A stretch of 64,000 nt of DNA from Phaeosaccion multiseriatum (Eukaryota > Ochrophyta, other classes), in assembly GCA_965112735.1 (NCBI GenBank), contig OZ218954.1:3782001-3846000 (forward strand). Direction: 5' to 3'. The notes below the pieces were generated by a model. It saw only the letters and a program-made list of their open reading frames with translations, had not been told where the DNA came from and made no database searches. The position numbers and the translations under genes are program-made. Shown in pieces: positions 23,465-35,023 of this stretch; within the stretch, counting starts at the first letter, position 1, and every line of letters starts with the position of its first letter.

Positions 23465-26400
23465 ATGAGGACGGAAGTGCATGAGGGGGGGGGGGGGTTA
23501 GTTGTAGATGAACGGGAGGAGGAGCAGCACGACAAGCAACAGGAGCAGCTGACAACACAGCCGAGGAGGCCTGGCAGACGCCGCAGGAGGAGAGGGGCGG
23601 ATGGGAAGGCTAATGCAGTTCTGGCAGGCGCACCTCCTCACTGGGAGAGAGACCACACCTTTGGGCTCAGGTATGGTCTTTGTCTCAACACCGACACCTC
23701 TGCCGATGCAAGAGAGGGGCACTGCTATCCCTCCGGCCCCCGTCATAAGTACCCGAACCACCCCCAGGACCAGGACCACCACCAGCAGCAGCAACAGCAA
23801 CAGCAACAGCAGAGTTTCGTCTCTCATCTCCAGCGCGGCGGCCAGCAGCCGCAGCAGCAGCCCCGCGCTCCCATTTGGCTCACCCAACGAGGCCAATACG
23901 ACCCACCAGGCGATTGCGTGGACGACGTGCAAGGGGCCGCTGTGGGTGTACAGCGACAGCGATTGGCATCGACAGAGTGCGACTCGAGCAGCCTCTCAAT
24001 CTCTGTGAGCGACGGAAGCTTTTCCTCTCTGCCCTCCCTCCCAGACAGTGTCGCTCCCCGCAAGGCCGCCGCCAAGACGGCTCTCTCTTCAATGGTGGAC
24101 TCCTCCCCTGCTCTTGCCCGAGGAGTAGGATCCGGGTCGTTGGTGCGGGGCGAAGAGCTTCGTGAAATGGCGTCTATGAGTTGGAATATGCGGCGTCGCC
24201 AACCCATGGACCGCACCGCGAGAGAGAGGGCGGAGTCGAGCCTCAGGGAGGTGCGGCAGCTTCTTGCCACTGCCACTGCCACGGGTGTGGCCAGGGGGAG
24301 GGGGGGGGACAAGGGAAAGCGGCGCAAGAGACAGGTGAGGGAGGGAGGGAGGGAGGGAGGGAGGGAGGGAGGGAGGGAGGGAGGGAGGGAGGGAGAGGAA
24401 GGGAGGGAGGGAGGGAGGGAGAGGAAGGGAGGGAAGGAGTGAGGGGGAGGAAGGGAGGGAAGGAGTGAGGAAGGGAGGGGAAGGAGGGAGGCAGGGACGA
24501 AGGGAGGGATGGGAAGGAGGGAGGCAGGGAGATTTAGGTGGGCAGGAAGAGGGGGAGGGAGGAAGGCGCTGGAATGATCCGCCTCGAGCGAGACGAAGGC
24601 ACTTCCCATCCCCCATCGGCTGCCATCCCTGCACAGCGGGAGGGCCGACTTGTGGTCGCTACTGCACAAGACATATGTCAGTCGCATCGCCCGCGCCCCT
24701 CCCCATTGGTGTCACTTGCGGTCTTTTTGATGTTGAGCCTTGACTTTTCATGTCCACGCCCATGTCGACACTCGACGCGTACATCGCAGTCTGAATATCC
24801 ATGTCGACGTGCTCGACTTTATTTTTTCTTTCTTGCCTCACTCACTCACAGCGGCCTGCTGGGGGCCCTGGGGAAGGAGCGGGGGACTCCGACACTGGCA
24901 TGGGCTTGCACGAGCTCGAGCTACTGCAGAGGGAGGACTGGATGAGGAGGAGGAACGCGGGCAGGCAGCTTCCAGGTGAGAGGGCACGCAGGACCGAACC
25001 ATCTAGGGTGTGAGGTGTGAGGTGTGAGGTGTCAAGTGTGAGCTGGGGGATATAGGGTGTGAGGTGTGAGGTGCGAGGTGTCAAGTGTGAGCTGGGGGAT
25101 ATAGGGGAGGGCGGGCAGGAAAGAGCAGCACAGAAAGCACGGAGAGCACTCCCTTCACTCGGAAGCCTCCCTCCCGAGTACGCCGACTCGGAAACAGGAG
25201 CAAGGGGGGCGCTCCAAGCATGGCACCATCGCACCATCACCGCAACACACTGACCCCGTCCCTTCAAACCCCCTCTCTCTCTTCTTTTCTATCTTCATCT
25301 CTCCCTCTCCCTGTGTCCCTCCCCTCTCTCCCTCTCCCTCTTCCCCCTTCTTTCTCTCTTCCTCGTCCCTCCCCCCTTTCTTTCTCCTTTCTCTCCTTTC
25401 TCTCCTCTCTCCTCTCTCCTCTCTCCTCTCTCCTCTCTCCTCTCTCCTCTCTCCCTCTCTCTCTGCCCCGCACTCTCTCCTCTCTCCTCTATCCTTTCTC
25501 TCCTCTCTCCTCTCTCCTCTCTCCTCTCTCCTCTCTCCTCTCTCCCTCTCTCCTCTCTCCTCTCTCCTCTCTCCTCTCCTCTCCCCTCTCTCCTCTCTCC
25601 TCTCTCCCTCTCTCTCTGCCCCGCACTCTCTCCTCTCTCCTCTATCCTTTCTCTCCTCTCTCCTCTCTCCTCTATCCTTTCTCTCCTCTCTCCTCTCTCC
25701 CTCTCTCCTCTCTCCTCTCTCCTCTCTCCTCTCTCCTCTCCCCTCTCTCCTCTCTCCTCTCTCCCTCTCTCTCTGCCCCGCACTCTCTCCTCTCTCCTCT
25801 ATCCTTTCTCTCCTCTCTCCTCTCTCCTCTCTCCTCTCTCCTCTCTCCTCTCTCCCTCTCTCTCTGCCCCGCACTCTCTCCCCTCTAAGCGTCCTATCTG
25901 TCCCTGGCGGAGACGATGGAGCTCAGGACCTGGTTCAAGGCCCTTGATACGGATGGTGAGGAGAGTCATATATATTACACCCTTAAGTGCCATCTATGGT
26001 TGTCTAAAAGTAATGTCTCACGATGGTGAGGAGAGAGAGGAGACTTGCTTCCTTCCTTGCTTGCTTAAGCACTTGATCGATCGATCCTGCAGCAGGGAGG
26101 AGATATGACGAGCCACCGCCGGTCACATGGCCTCTCCCTCTCCCTCTCCTTCTCCCTCTCTCTCTTTCTCCCTCCCCCTCCCTCCCTCTATCCCTCTCCC
26201 TCTCCCTCTCTCTCTGTCTCCCCCCCCTAACCCCCTCTCCCTCTGTCCCTCTCCTTCTCTCTCCCTCTGTCCCTCTCTCTGCCTCCCTCTCACTCTCTCG
26301 CCCTGCCTGCCTTTCTCATGAACCAGAGCTCTTGCGCTCTCTGTCCTCAATGCCGCATACCCAATGCCCAATATCCTTTGCCCGACCTTAACTGCCATCC

Positions 26401-28852
26401 ACTGCCTTACATGCCTTACACTGCCATCCACTCCCCCAGGGAGCGGCGAAATCGGCGTGCGCGAGCTTGCCTCCCCCCTGCTCGCCACGGGAATCGCACA
26501 AAGCACCGACGAGGTTTCACGCCTTGTGAGGGTCGTGGACAAGGACCGATCGGGAGAGATAAGCTTCCTAGAGTTCCTATCGGTCAGTAAGCCGACGAAG
26601 ACGGGGGGGTGGGGGGAGGAGGGTGAGAGTGTAGAGTGGGAGGGCAAACTCTTTCATCCTTTCTTTCCACAGTCGTGTGCTGCCTTGCCATACTGTGAAG
26701 GGCTTTGCTTTGCTTTGCTTTGCTTTGCTTGGCATGACGTGCACGTACATGTGTCTCCCTCTCCCTTCGGCCCAAAGCGGCCCTCCCTCCCTCCCTCCCC
26801 ATCTATATATAATCTCCCTTCCCCCACCCACTGCCATCCACCGCCATCCACTGCCATCCACTGCCATCCACTCCCATCCCTTCCCCATGTCCTCAGATCT
26901 TCAAGACCACCTCCCACCCCGAGAGGTACCGCTCCACAGAGTCTCAGGACTGCGTGCGGCAGGCGATAGAGGCCCACCAGAAGGTACCACACGCACCCGT
27001 CCACGCACGCGCGCATCCACGCAAACACCCACCCACGCACACGCGCACCCATCCACCCACGTATCTATCCACGAACACATCCACCCACGCACGCATGCAC
27101 TCACGCACGCACGCACACGCGCACCCACCCACGCATCGACCTACATACGCACCCATCCACCCATGCATTCATGTAACGGCGCTGTCGATATGCCTCCTCT
27201 ACCCTGCCCATATACCTCCACTGCCCTGCCCTTACGCCTGCCCATATGCCTGCTTTCCCCTCACTGCCCATACGCTCTCAGATCAGCAGCCTCCGCAGCA
27301 TGCGCCTGGACCAGAGCACGATGGAGATGGCAGGGATAGTGTCGCTGCAGAGGAGGAAGCTCCTTGTGGGGGTGCTCATAGAGGAGGGGGAGAGGAGGGA
27401 GAAGGTGAGGAGGGAGGGGAGAAGGGGGGTGGGAGGGGGAGAGGGAGGGAGGGAGGGAGGGAGGGAGGGAGGGAGGGAGGGAGGGAGGGAGGGAGGGAGG
27501 GAGGGAGGGAGGGAGGGAGGGAGGGAGGGAGGAAGGGAGGGAGGGAGGAAGGGAGGGAGGAAGGGAGGGAGGAGGAAGGAAGGAAGGAAGGAAGGAAGGA
27601 GGGAGGGAGGGAGGGAGGGAAGGAAGGAGGGAGGGAGGGAGGGAAGGAAGGAAGGAAGGAAGGAAGGAAGGAAGGAAGGAAGGAAGGAAGGAAGGAAGGG
27701 AGGGAAGGAGGGAGTGTGTGGGTCTGTCTCTCTCTCGGTATATATGTGTGTGTGTTTGTGTGTGCGCGCTTGCCCTTCACCTTGCCTTGCCTTGTGTGTG
27801 TGTGTGTATGTGTGTGTGTGCATGTGTGTGCGTGTGTGTGTGCACGTGTCCCCCCTGCCCCCCTCCCCCTCCTCAGGCCAAGGAGAAGCTTGTGGAAAAG
27901 CTGCTGGAGACGCTTGACGACCCCGTATGCACGAGAGAGGTGAACGCGAAGCTGAGGAGGCTCGAGGACAAGCGCACAGGGCAGACGGCTTACATTAGGG
28001 CCATTGGGGACTTCATTGACTTCGAGCAGGTTAGAGGGGTACGGGTAGGGTTAGAGGCATACGGGTGTGGGTGATACAGGAGGGGAGGGGAGGAGAGGAG
28101 AGGGGAGAGGAGGTTTGACTTGCATCGCTCGCGTGTGTCTCCTTCTCGTTCTCTCCTCCTTATGTGGGCGGCGGCTGTGTCACCAACTGCTGCGACTGCT
28201 GTTGTATCACCAACTGCTACAGGAGCGCAAGGACATCCTGGTATCCTCCTCCAAGCGGCAGAAGGACGATGGCACTCAATGGCGGAGGGAGGAGGAACTC
28301 AAGAGGCAAGGGAGCACCAAGCACAGCCCCGAGGGGGTCCGCGGAGGGGGGGGCAAGGGGGGCAGGAGGCAGCGGCGTGTTGTGCTGCACCCCCTCGCAG
28401 GAGCGGCAGCAGGAGGTGTTGGTGATACAGCGGCATCAGTAGTGCCGCCAGGAGCAGCAGCAGCGGGGGAGGGGGGAAAGGCGAGGAGCAAGAAGGCCCT
28501 GCCAGCCATCGGTAGCAGCGGCAGCACCCCTGTACCATCCACTGCCATCCCCTTTCCGTCGCTGGAGGCGCTGGATAGGACCGCAGATCATCTCGTGACG
28601 GAGGCGGAGGAGGAGGAGGAGGAGGAGGAGGAGGTGGTGGTGGTGGTGGTGGAGGAGGAGGAGGAGGAGGAGGAGGAGGAGGAGGAGGAGGAGGAGGAGG
28701 AGGAGGAGGAGGAGGAGGAGGAGCAGGAGGAGGGGGGTTGGTACTCGTCCAAGCAGGCGGAGGGGACGAGGAGGAGAGGCATGGAGAAGGCGCCGCAGCT
28801 CAAGCTTCGGGAGGAGGCGCAGGAGACAGGAAAGAAGGTGCGGAGGGACTAG
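23465..28852 (+). CDS. EF-hand protein with poly-Gln, poly-Glu and Lys/Arg-rich regions (function unknown)
   Basis: Eight exons with in-phase junctions: 23465-24334, 24852-24975, 25890-25955, 26440-26582, 26897-26983, 27282-27403, 27877-28029 and 28223-28852. They encode about 730 residues. Exon 1 encodes 290 residues, Arg- and poly-Gln-rich, with CYPSGPRHKYPNHPQD. Exons 3-4 encode an EF-hand pair: LDTDGSGEIGVRELASPLLA and VDKDRSGEISFLEFLS. Loop one is interrupted by the intron after its Gly codon. Later exons are helical and charged (LVEKLLETLDDPVCTREVNA, then KLRRLEDKRTG and IGDFIDFEQ). The last exon is Arg/Gly/Ala-rich and has about 40 Glu from a GAG repeat (28608-28735). The dispersed motifs CCATCCACTGCCATCC and GTTGGTGATACAGCGG are read in frame in the last exon (as PSTAIP and VGDTA). 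A calcium-responsive scaffold is inferred from the EF-hands only. Confidence 0.75.
24335..24545. repeat. (GGGA)n tract starting at a splice donor
   Basis: Intron 1 of the EF-hand gene reads GTGAGGGAGGGAGGG from its first base. The GGGA array begins inside the 5' splice site. Confidence 0.9.
25385..25888. repeat. CTCTCC tract with about 60-160 bp higher-order units, ending at a splice acceptor
   Basis: About 500 bp of TCTCC/CTCTC repeats. The phrase CCCTCTCTCTCTGCCCCGCA recurs at about 25452, 25611, 25761 and 25857, followed by a CTATCCTTTCTCTCC phrase, showing a higher-order structure. The array runs into the AG acceptor at 25888-25889 of the EF-hand gene. Confidence 0.9.
27404..27716. repeat. 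(GGGA)n/(GGAA)n tract starting at a splice donor
   Basis: Intron 6 of the EF-hand gene begins GTGAGGAGGGAGG and continues as about 300 bp of GGGA changing to GGAA repeats. Confidence 0.9.
28608..28735. repeat. GAG triplet repeat coding for poly-Glu
   Basis: Pure GAG units with a short GTG block, in the reading frame of the last exon of the EF-hand gene. Confidence 0.85.
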
Positions 28853-30017
28853 CGAGGGGGTAGGGGGGATGGCAGTGGATGGGGGGAAGACCGAAAGGGG
28901 CGAGAGGGGGAGGAAAAGGGAGGGCCGCGCCCGGCAACATGGCAGCAACATGACAGCAGGACGACAGCAGGACAGCAGCGGAACCTAGGCCCAGGCCCAA
29001 GCAGTGACGAGTTCGCACCGTCAGCCGCACCGTCAACCGACGCTTGACACCTTGTATTCGGTAGGAGGCGGTGGGTACAAGTAAGTACATAGTTGCGAGG
29101 CCCTCCCAGACGACCTGACTCTAGCTTACCTTTATTTTACTCTCGGAGGGAGGGAGGGAGGGAGGGGGGGTCGGGGCAGCAGTTGGTAATACACATCCCC
29201 GCGGTGTCGTTTGCGTCGCGGTTTGCTCGTTGTGCCGTCGTGTAGGCACAAGCAACAATATGAAGGGATGGTAATAGACGGAGAATAATAAGCAGGGATG
29301 GCAATAGCAAGGCGAGCAGAGCAGATGAGGGAAACGGAAGGAGAGTGTACAGGCCTGGTGCCCGGACAAAGAGAAGCAGTGCCCTCCTCACTCGATCCCC
29401 CCCCATCGAGAGCCAAGGCCTTCACTCGAAGCCCCTCCCCAGTGCTTCTCGGACTCGTTAGTATTCTTCCCAAGCCTGAAGCCCAAGGCGTCAGTGCCTC
29501 GGCGAGCAATGCCTGCCACCCACTGCCATCGCGCCCATGCCTCACAACACGCCTCGAAAGGAGGAACACCCCTTAGGTGTGGACTCGCAGCAGTTGGTGA
29601 TACAGCAGCGCCCTTTCCCCGGGCATGGCAAACGCAATGTTCAGTCCTCAGCACACACACACACACGGAGGTAAATACAGGAAGCTCTCGCTTTACATTC
29701 GCTTTACATGCAAGACTTATTGTCCTTCACTGCCTTACTCTCCTGATACTTGCATTGCATCTGTAGTAAGTCGTCGTACTGGTACTGGTACTCGATCTGT
29801 ACTGTACTGAATCGTATGGTGCCATCCCCATTGCCGTCCTACGATCGTGCAACAAAGAAGAGCGACGATTGTGTGTGTGTGCGCGCGCGCGTGTGTGTGA
29901 GACCCCACCAGCCTGCCTCTGCCTACCCATTGCAGGCCTCGCCCATCCGGCTACTACCGACTGTCACCGCTCCTCAGCCCTCCTCCTTTGTGTCTGCTGC
30001 CATCTTTGGTCGTTGGC
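28853..30017. other. Intergenic region between convergent genes
   Basis: No gene recognised. Two copies of the CAGCAGTTGGTGATACAGC motif lie at about 29177 (one mismatch) and 29587-29608, with a CA tract near 29650 and a GT/GC tract near 29872-29898. The 3' UTRs of both neighbours should be here. Confidence 0.5.
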
Positions 30018-30923
30018 TCAGTCGTCCTGCTCTGTGGGCTGCGAAAGGGCATAGATGAGGACGGCGACGCACGTGACGAGTGTGAAGCCGAGCACGATGG
30101 GAACGAAGATGATAAAGGGGCCCTCCAGAAAGTCCTGCACGAAGACAATGAGGCCGGAGCTCAAGAGCACCGGAGGGAGGAGCGTTGCCGTTGGCGCTGC
30201 TGCTGCTGCTGCTGCTGCTGCTGTTACTGCTGTTGTTGCTGCTGTTGCTGCTGTTGGGCTCATGACAATGTCTGCGTGGGAGGCGAGGGGGGAGGAGGTG
30301 AGGGACGAGAGAGAGATGGCTCCTGCGCTGGCAAGGGTGGCCGCTCTTCGGAGGTTGGCGACTCCTCCTCCTGACTTGCTCGTGGGGGTGGTGGTCGCAG
30401 CAGGGCCTACCGAATGGAGCACAGTAGAGCAGCGAGTTTTTTGGCGGGGGGGAAGGAGAAAGAGAGAAAGAGAGAGAGAGAGAGAGGGAGGGGGGGGGGG
30501 GGAGGGAGAGGGGGAGAGCGACAGGGGGAGAGAGAGGTAAGGATGAGAGGGCAGGTACAGCGAGGAACAGCGCGCAAGTGAGAGTGAAGAGCGTAGAGAA
30601 CACTTCCGAGGGTACTGCAAGTCCTGCCCTTCTCACCAAAGGCCCTTCTCGTCCCCTAAGCTTTGGCCTGCAGCGCCGGTACCACAAGGTCTTGGGCTCT
30701 TACCCATCCCCAGCCCCCTCGCCTCGCACCAACCCTCCGAGGGGAAGCAGACATGGCCAATCTGAGGCACTTCATCCCCATGAAAAACAATCTCACCTCT
30801 GTTCAGGGACATGCAGACTCTGTCGCGGCTGCATGACAACGAGGGCCCCACAAAGCCATTCGCCACTCCTAGCAGAGCCAGTACCAGGCAAAGCACCAAG
30901 GCTTGCATCACGGGCGACTTCAT
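30018..30923 (-). CDS. Plastid-targeted 171-aa membrane protein
   Basis: Two exons, 30923-30797 and 30406-30018, with an in-phase GT-AG junction. Residues 1-23 are a classic signal peptide (MKSPVMQALVLCLVLALLGV, ending ANG). They are followed immediately by FVGPSLSCSRDRVCMS, a Ser/Arg-rich transit region with Phe at +1. This bipartite signal is diagnostic of plastid import in algae with red-derived complex plastids. A second hydrophobic/Ala-rich stretch (ATLASAGAISLSSL... SPLASHA) could be a thylakoid transfer signal with cleavage after SHA. An Ala-rich stretch and one or two C-terminal membrane helices follow (LLPPVLLSSGLIVFVQDF; FIIFVPIVLGFTLVTCVAVLIY), then an acidic tail. It resembles small photosystem or thylakoid proteins in layout but I do not recognise it. 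Note the CAG/CTG run (30196-30255) that codes the Ala stretch. Confidence 0.75.
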
Positions 30924-31189
30924 TCTCGCAGTGCTAGTCCGTTCTCCTGTTCTCTCGACTCCTCTTTATTCGGGCGAGAGGTGGTACAATTGCTTCTATT
31001 TTGTTTGCCCCCAATCCCCACCCCAACCTCGGTGTGTTCCATTGACTGCCATCTTTATAGTTCACCTTTTTGTGCTGCAAAAGAAAGAGATGTAGGTGAA
31101 AAGAAGAGATTCTTCGTACTAGGTGCCCCAGAATCCTTCTTCCTGCTCTCGCAAAGCAGTGAACTTCAAGTTTTCCTCTGACTGGTTCT
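30924..31189. other. Upstream region of plastid-protein gene
   Basis: About 270 bp of ordinary sequence with no repeat and no gene. It should contain the promoter of the minus-strand gene that starts at 30923. Confidence 0.4.
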
Positions 31190-33110
31190 GCCACTGTTGA
31201 AACGTGGGTATCTTGATCGTATCTTTCCTCGTGTCGTTGGTGCTGAGCGGCAGCGGCGCTCTCTTCCAGGTGCGTGCGATGCGTTGCAATGTATGAGGGT
31301 GGGTGTCTGGAACGTGGACGGGTGCCTTCCTCTGTCATGCTGTTGCTGGCCGATTCCTGAGCGACACTTTCTTACGGTTCTTTCTTACGGTCAACCAGGT
31401 TCCAGTGACCACGGCCGCTTCTGAACATACGAAGGAGGGAGAACAGTACACAGCTGTCTCGTGGTGGAGCTCCACTTGCTGTGATCCGTGCCTCAAGGGT
31501 GGCGCCGTTTGCACAGCTACTGAGTGGCATCCCTCCACACGCTGTATGCGACTGGCAGGACGAAGGATGACTTTGCCTCTCACAGGATGTGCAGTACCGG
31601 TTCGACTCAACGCCCTTCACGGGGCTTTGCTCCTCGACCCCGGGCGAGCATGGTGACGTCTGTGCATGCTCAAGAGTAAAAAAGAGTCAAAGCGTCAATA
31701 GCCATGATTCCTGCTGGCGGGGCATACCTTGTTACCAGGGGACTTGTGGCTGTATCGAGGATTGAAACACGTGCGGAGCTACTTACTCTTGGAGTAGCGG
31801 CGACGCGGGCGCCTCAGGGTGTGCGTGACCCGTGAGAAGGGTTCGGCTTGTGGCCTGTGTTCCACTGAGTCTGAGCGAGGCCCTTCTCGTTTCTGGACGG
31901 AAGCGAGTCCCGAGTGTGTGCACACACGTCGAACAGAAGTGAGGACAGGGGGCTCTGGAGGGGGTCTAGAGATAGAGATGGGTCCTGTGCGATGGGGCTC
32001 TTCTGTATCAATGGCACATGCAGTCATGCAGGCCTGGCATTCCCGACGGAGATGTCTGTCTCAGCACTTGTCAGTTCCGTCCGAGTGGCGTGGCTGCTGC
32101 ATTGATGCTCCGGGCATTTCTACCCCCCCTGTCCTGGTCGGGCGCGTACCGGAGAAGGTGTATCGGTATGCAGGGATGTGCGTCAGCAGCTGCCGACAGG
32201 CCCCTACGGTAGGGAAGCCATCGAGTTCTGGAAAGGAACTTCCACTGGATAGGGATTTCCAGTGGGCTTTGTATTGACCCCAAGCGACTTGTGGAACGAG
32301 AGGGAGTGTTCTCCTGGCGTGTGAGTCTCTTCCAGGGGCTTGGAAGGGGCCGTCTGCGAAGGCGAACGGACGCCGTTTGAGGTGTTCCTCATGCGATGAC
32401 GGCACGGCCTTGTCTTATTGGTGCAGTATGTACAACGGGTGAAGACACCGAGGGAGGCTACTGCGAAGGGCGCACTTGGAGGGACAGCAACGGCTGTGTG
32501 AGTGGGAAGGGGGGGGGTCGGCTACTGGAACGGAGAAGAAGAAAGCTCTGTTCTTCCGCCCGTGGCACTTTCGGTTTCAAGTGCAAAGGCAATCTCAACT
32601 TACTCTCTTGCCAGGAAGGCCTTATATGTGTCGATGATGCATCGAGACATGTGGCGAGGGTCTTGCGAAAGGGACTGAACGTTCTGCTAACGTTCTGCTA
32701 ACCATTGGTGGGGCTCCTCCCTTTGCTGCGGTGCAAGTGGAGGTGAACGGTTTGACAAGCGGCTTTTGTCCTATCGCAAGCCAAGCGGCTTTGGCTTTGT
32801 CTCCCGCAGGGCTTCTCACATCCGTGCGATAGGACTTTTTCGTCTGTCACGGGCCTTTGCTCTGCGAGCCGCGCTTGGGCTGTCGGGCTGCTGACACGTG
32901 CGGATGTGCGGGGCATTCGTCTCGGGCGATGGCGGCTATGAGAGTAACGCCTGTGAGGGAGGGCTGCTGTGTGAGCCCTACATCCGTGAGGAAGAGGCCT
33001 GCTCCGCCTGTTACTTGTTCGACGCTTACAGCCGCTGCTGCCTCCATCCCTCTTCCTCTCTTCCTCGGATGCCCTCAAGCCCGACGCTCTCGTCTGGAAA
33101 GGAACTGTAA
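31190..33110 (+). pseudogene. Broken array of Cys-rich secreted-type modules
   Basis: No single frame stays open, yet all three plus-strand frames carry short Cys-spaced segments typical of disulfide-rich extracellular modules. The best is an open stretch after an AG at 31584-31585 (31586-31765) with seven Cys, including GLCSSTPGEHGDVCACSR and DSCWRGIPCYQGTCGC. Others are DGSCAMGLFCINGTCSHAG (about 31978), GDVCLSTCQFRPSG (about 32056), ACLIGAVCTTGEDTEGGYCEG-like sequence (about 32400), CKGNLNLLSCQEGLICVDD (about 32580) and ESNACEGGLLCEPYI (about 32940). Near 31205 a signal-peptide-like stretch (ILIVSFLVSLVLSGSGALFQ) ends at a CAG|GTGCGT donor but lacks an ATG. It is either a decayed gene or a gene with many tiny exons. 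It may be related to the Cys-rich ectodomain at 20498, but no close match is visible. Confidence 0.45.
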
Positions 33111-34029
33111 CTGTAAAGGAATTGTAACTGTAAAGGAACTGTAACTGTAAAGGAACTGAAGGGTTCTGTGTGCACACCGCCCGAGCGGAGTATGGCCCTA
33201 CCCTACCGCGCCCTACGGTGTGTGTGAGTGAGAGAGTGTGTGTGTGTGTGTAAGTGAGAGAGAGTGAGTGTGTGTGTGTGTGTGGGTGAGAGAGAGTGAG
33301 TGTGAGAGAGAGAGAGTGTGTGTGTATGTGTGTGTGTGTGTGTGTGTGAGTGTGTGTGAGCGTGTGTGAGTGTGTGTGTGTAATTGAGTATTGCCCGGGC
33401 CCTACGGTGTGTGTGTGTGTGAGTCCTCTCGGGGCCGTCGAGAGGCGATGTTTGCGAGAAGGTCTAAGGGGGAAGCTCTTGCCCCTCTGGTGCCAGGCTC
33501 GAGCTGGACTGTCTGGATGACGTGTGCGTGTCCTCCCCTCCTCTGTGCTCAAACCTGCGGCTCTTGATACATCGCCGTACAACAAGCCTTCGCTGAATCA
33601 CCCCACCCCCTCCTCTATTAAGGCACACGTCGTTTCCCTTGAAGCAACTTGTTATTTTGGCACATTATTGTCGTTTCAGAAATTCACGTAGTATGGTAGA
33701 CTTCGAGGCTGAAGGAGGCTCAAGACGAGAATGGAGAATGAATCAAGAGGGCACAGCACAGATGACTCGAGGGCCCTGTTGCTGCCCCCGACGCTCTCAG
33801 TGCAGCATTAAGAATAGATATCCAAGACAAGCTCGCTTGCGGTCAGCCGCGTACAGTACTGCTCCGCCTCTCTTGCCCGCCAGCTCCCCAGCTTGTTGCT
33901 CAGCTTGCTCAGCTTGCTCTTGCCCGCCAGCTCAGCTCCCCAGCTTGTTGCTCAGCTTGCTCTTGCCCGCCAGCTCCCCAGCTTGTTGCTCAGCTTGCTC
34001 AGCTTGCTCTTGCCCGCCAGCTTCCCAGC
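33111..34029. other. Repeat-rich region, no gene
   Basis: It contains GGAACTGTAACTGTAAA units (four copies, 33100-33160), a GTGTGAGAGAG microsatellite (33220-33420), and after 33880 a long-period repeat of CCCAGCTTGTTGCTCAGCTTGC and TCTTGCCCGCCAGCT phrases. A possible exon starts at 33639 (MKQLVILAHYCRFRNS), but nothing confirms it. Confidence 0.5.
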
Positions 34030-34045
34030 TTGCTCAGCTTGCTTG
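33880..34045. repeat. Composite tandem repeat (TTGCCCGCCAGCTCCCCAGC...CTCAGCTTGCTCAGCTTGC)
   Basis: Three long units of about 55-65 bp, each built from smaller CAGCTTGCT pieces. Confidence 0.85.
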
Positions 34046-34289
34046 CTCACCGTGCCGCTACATGCCGGCCTTGGCAACACTCAGCCAACCCTCCCGTCCT
34101 CTCCTTTCGGTGTCTCAAGACGTTCTCGTCGAAGCGGCCCCCCTGGGTGAGACGAAACCCCTCCACCACCAAGCTTGAATATGAAGATTCCTCCCGACGG
34201 TGCGACCCCTACGCTCTCTCTACTGGAGCTCTTAACAGGAGCGTGTATGCATCCCCGCCTCCCTCCTTCTCTCTCTCTCCCTCCCTCCC

Positions 34290-34327
<38 letters not shown>

Positions 34328-35023
34328 CCTCTCTCTCTCTGCGTGCGTATGTGGCGAGCCCCCCCCCTCCTTGGGTCCCCTCCCCTCCTAGGGTCCCCTC
34401 CCCTCCTTGGGTCCCCTCCCCTCCTTGGGCCGCTTCCTCGGCTCGGCGGGCCGAAGAGCCCTCGCACACAGCGCTGCAGTACATCTCAATGCAGTGCATC
34501 TCAATGCCGTGCATCTCAATGAAGTGCATCTCAATGAAGCGCATCTCAATGAAGTGCATCTCAATGAAGTGCATCTCAATGCCGTGCATCTCAATGCCGT
34601 GCATCTCAATGCCGTGCATATCAATTAAGTGCATCTCCAATCTCAGAGGGCCTTCTTTCTGCCCGCTGCGTGTGCGTGCGTGCATGTGTGTGTGTTGCGT
34701 GTGCTCGGCACCCCTCCCTCTGGCTCTAACCCTCTCCACAGGCTAGGCCTTCTCGTCGTTCCATTAAGCGCAGCAGCAAGAGCACCTCGGGGGGACTTCT
34801 CTTTCTCTCGTCTCTCTCTGACACTCGCCACATCGCATCCAGGCTTCGCTCTGTGAAGCCTGACACCAGGCAGGCCCCAAGGGAACACTCTCTCTCTACC
34901 TCTGCTCGCTCGTGGGGCCGGCGAGCCGCGGAGGAGGACACTCTCTCAGATGACAAGAATCTGATCAGGGTCAGCTCCGATGAGACGATACCCAATCAGG
35001 CTCAGATGATGGATGCCCAATGA
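34030..35023 (+). CDS. Orphan basic Ser/Arg-rich exon(s), possibly the 3' end of a gene
   Basis: The segment 34742-35023 follows a good acceptor (CCCTCTCCACAG) and stays open for 93 codons to a TGA: ARPSRRSIKRSSKSTSGG at the start, DDKNLIRVSSDETIPNQAQ near the end. An upstream stretch ending about 34240 (RLKTFSSKRPPWVRRNPSTT-like) could join it, with the CATCTCAATG minisatellite as the intron. Composition fits a cytosolic tail or nuclear protein. No domain was recognised, and its 5' end is unknown. It may be the tail of the broken Cys-rich gene upstream. That link is speculation. Confidence 0.3.
34484..34640. repeat. 15-bp minisatellite (GTGCATCTCAATGAA) x about 10
   Basis: Ten or so units with AAG/CCG variation at one position. 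Confidence 0.92.

Noticed and set aside
34030-34746. Ile/Ser/Met repeat protein (CISMKCISM)
   Set aside because: The frame runs through the 15-bp CATCTCAATG minisatellite, which is better explained as intron or spacer.
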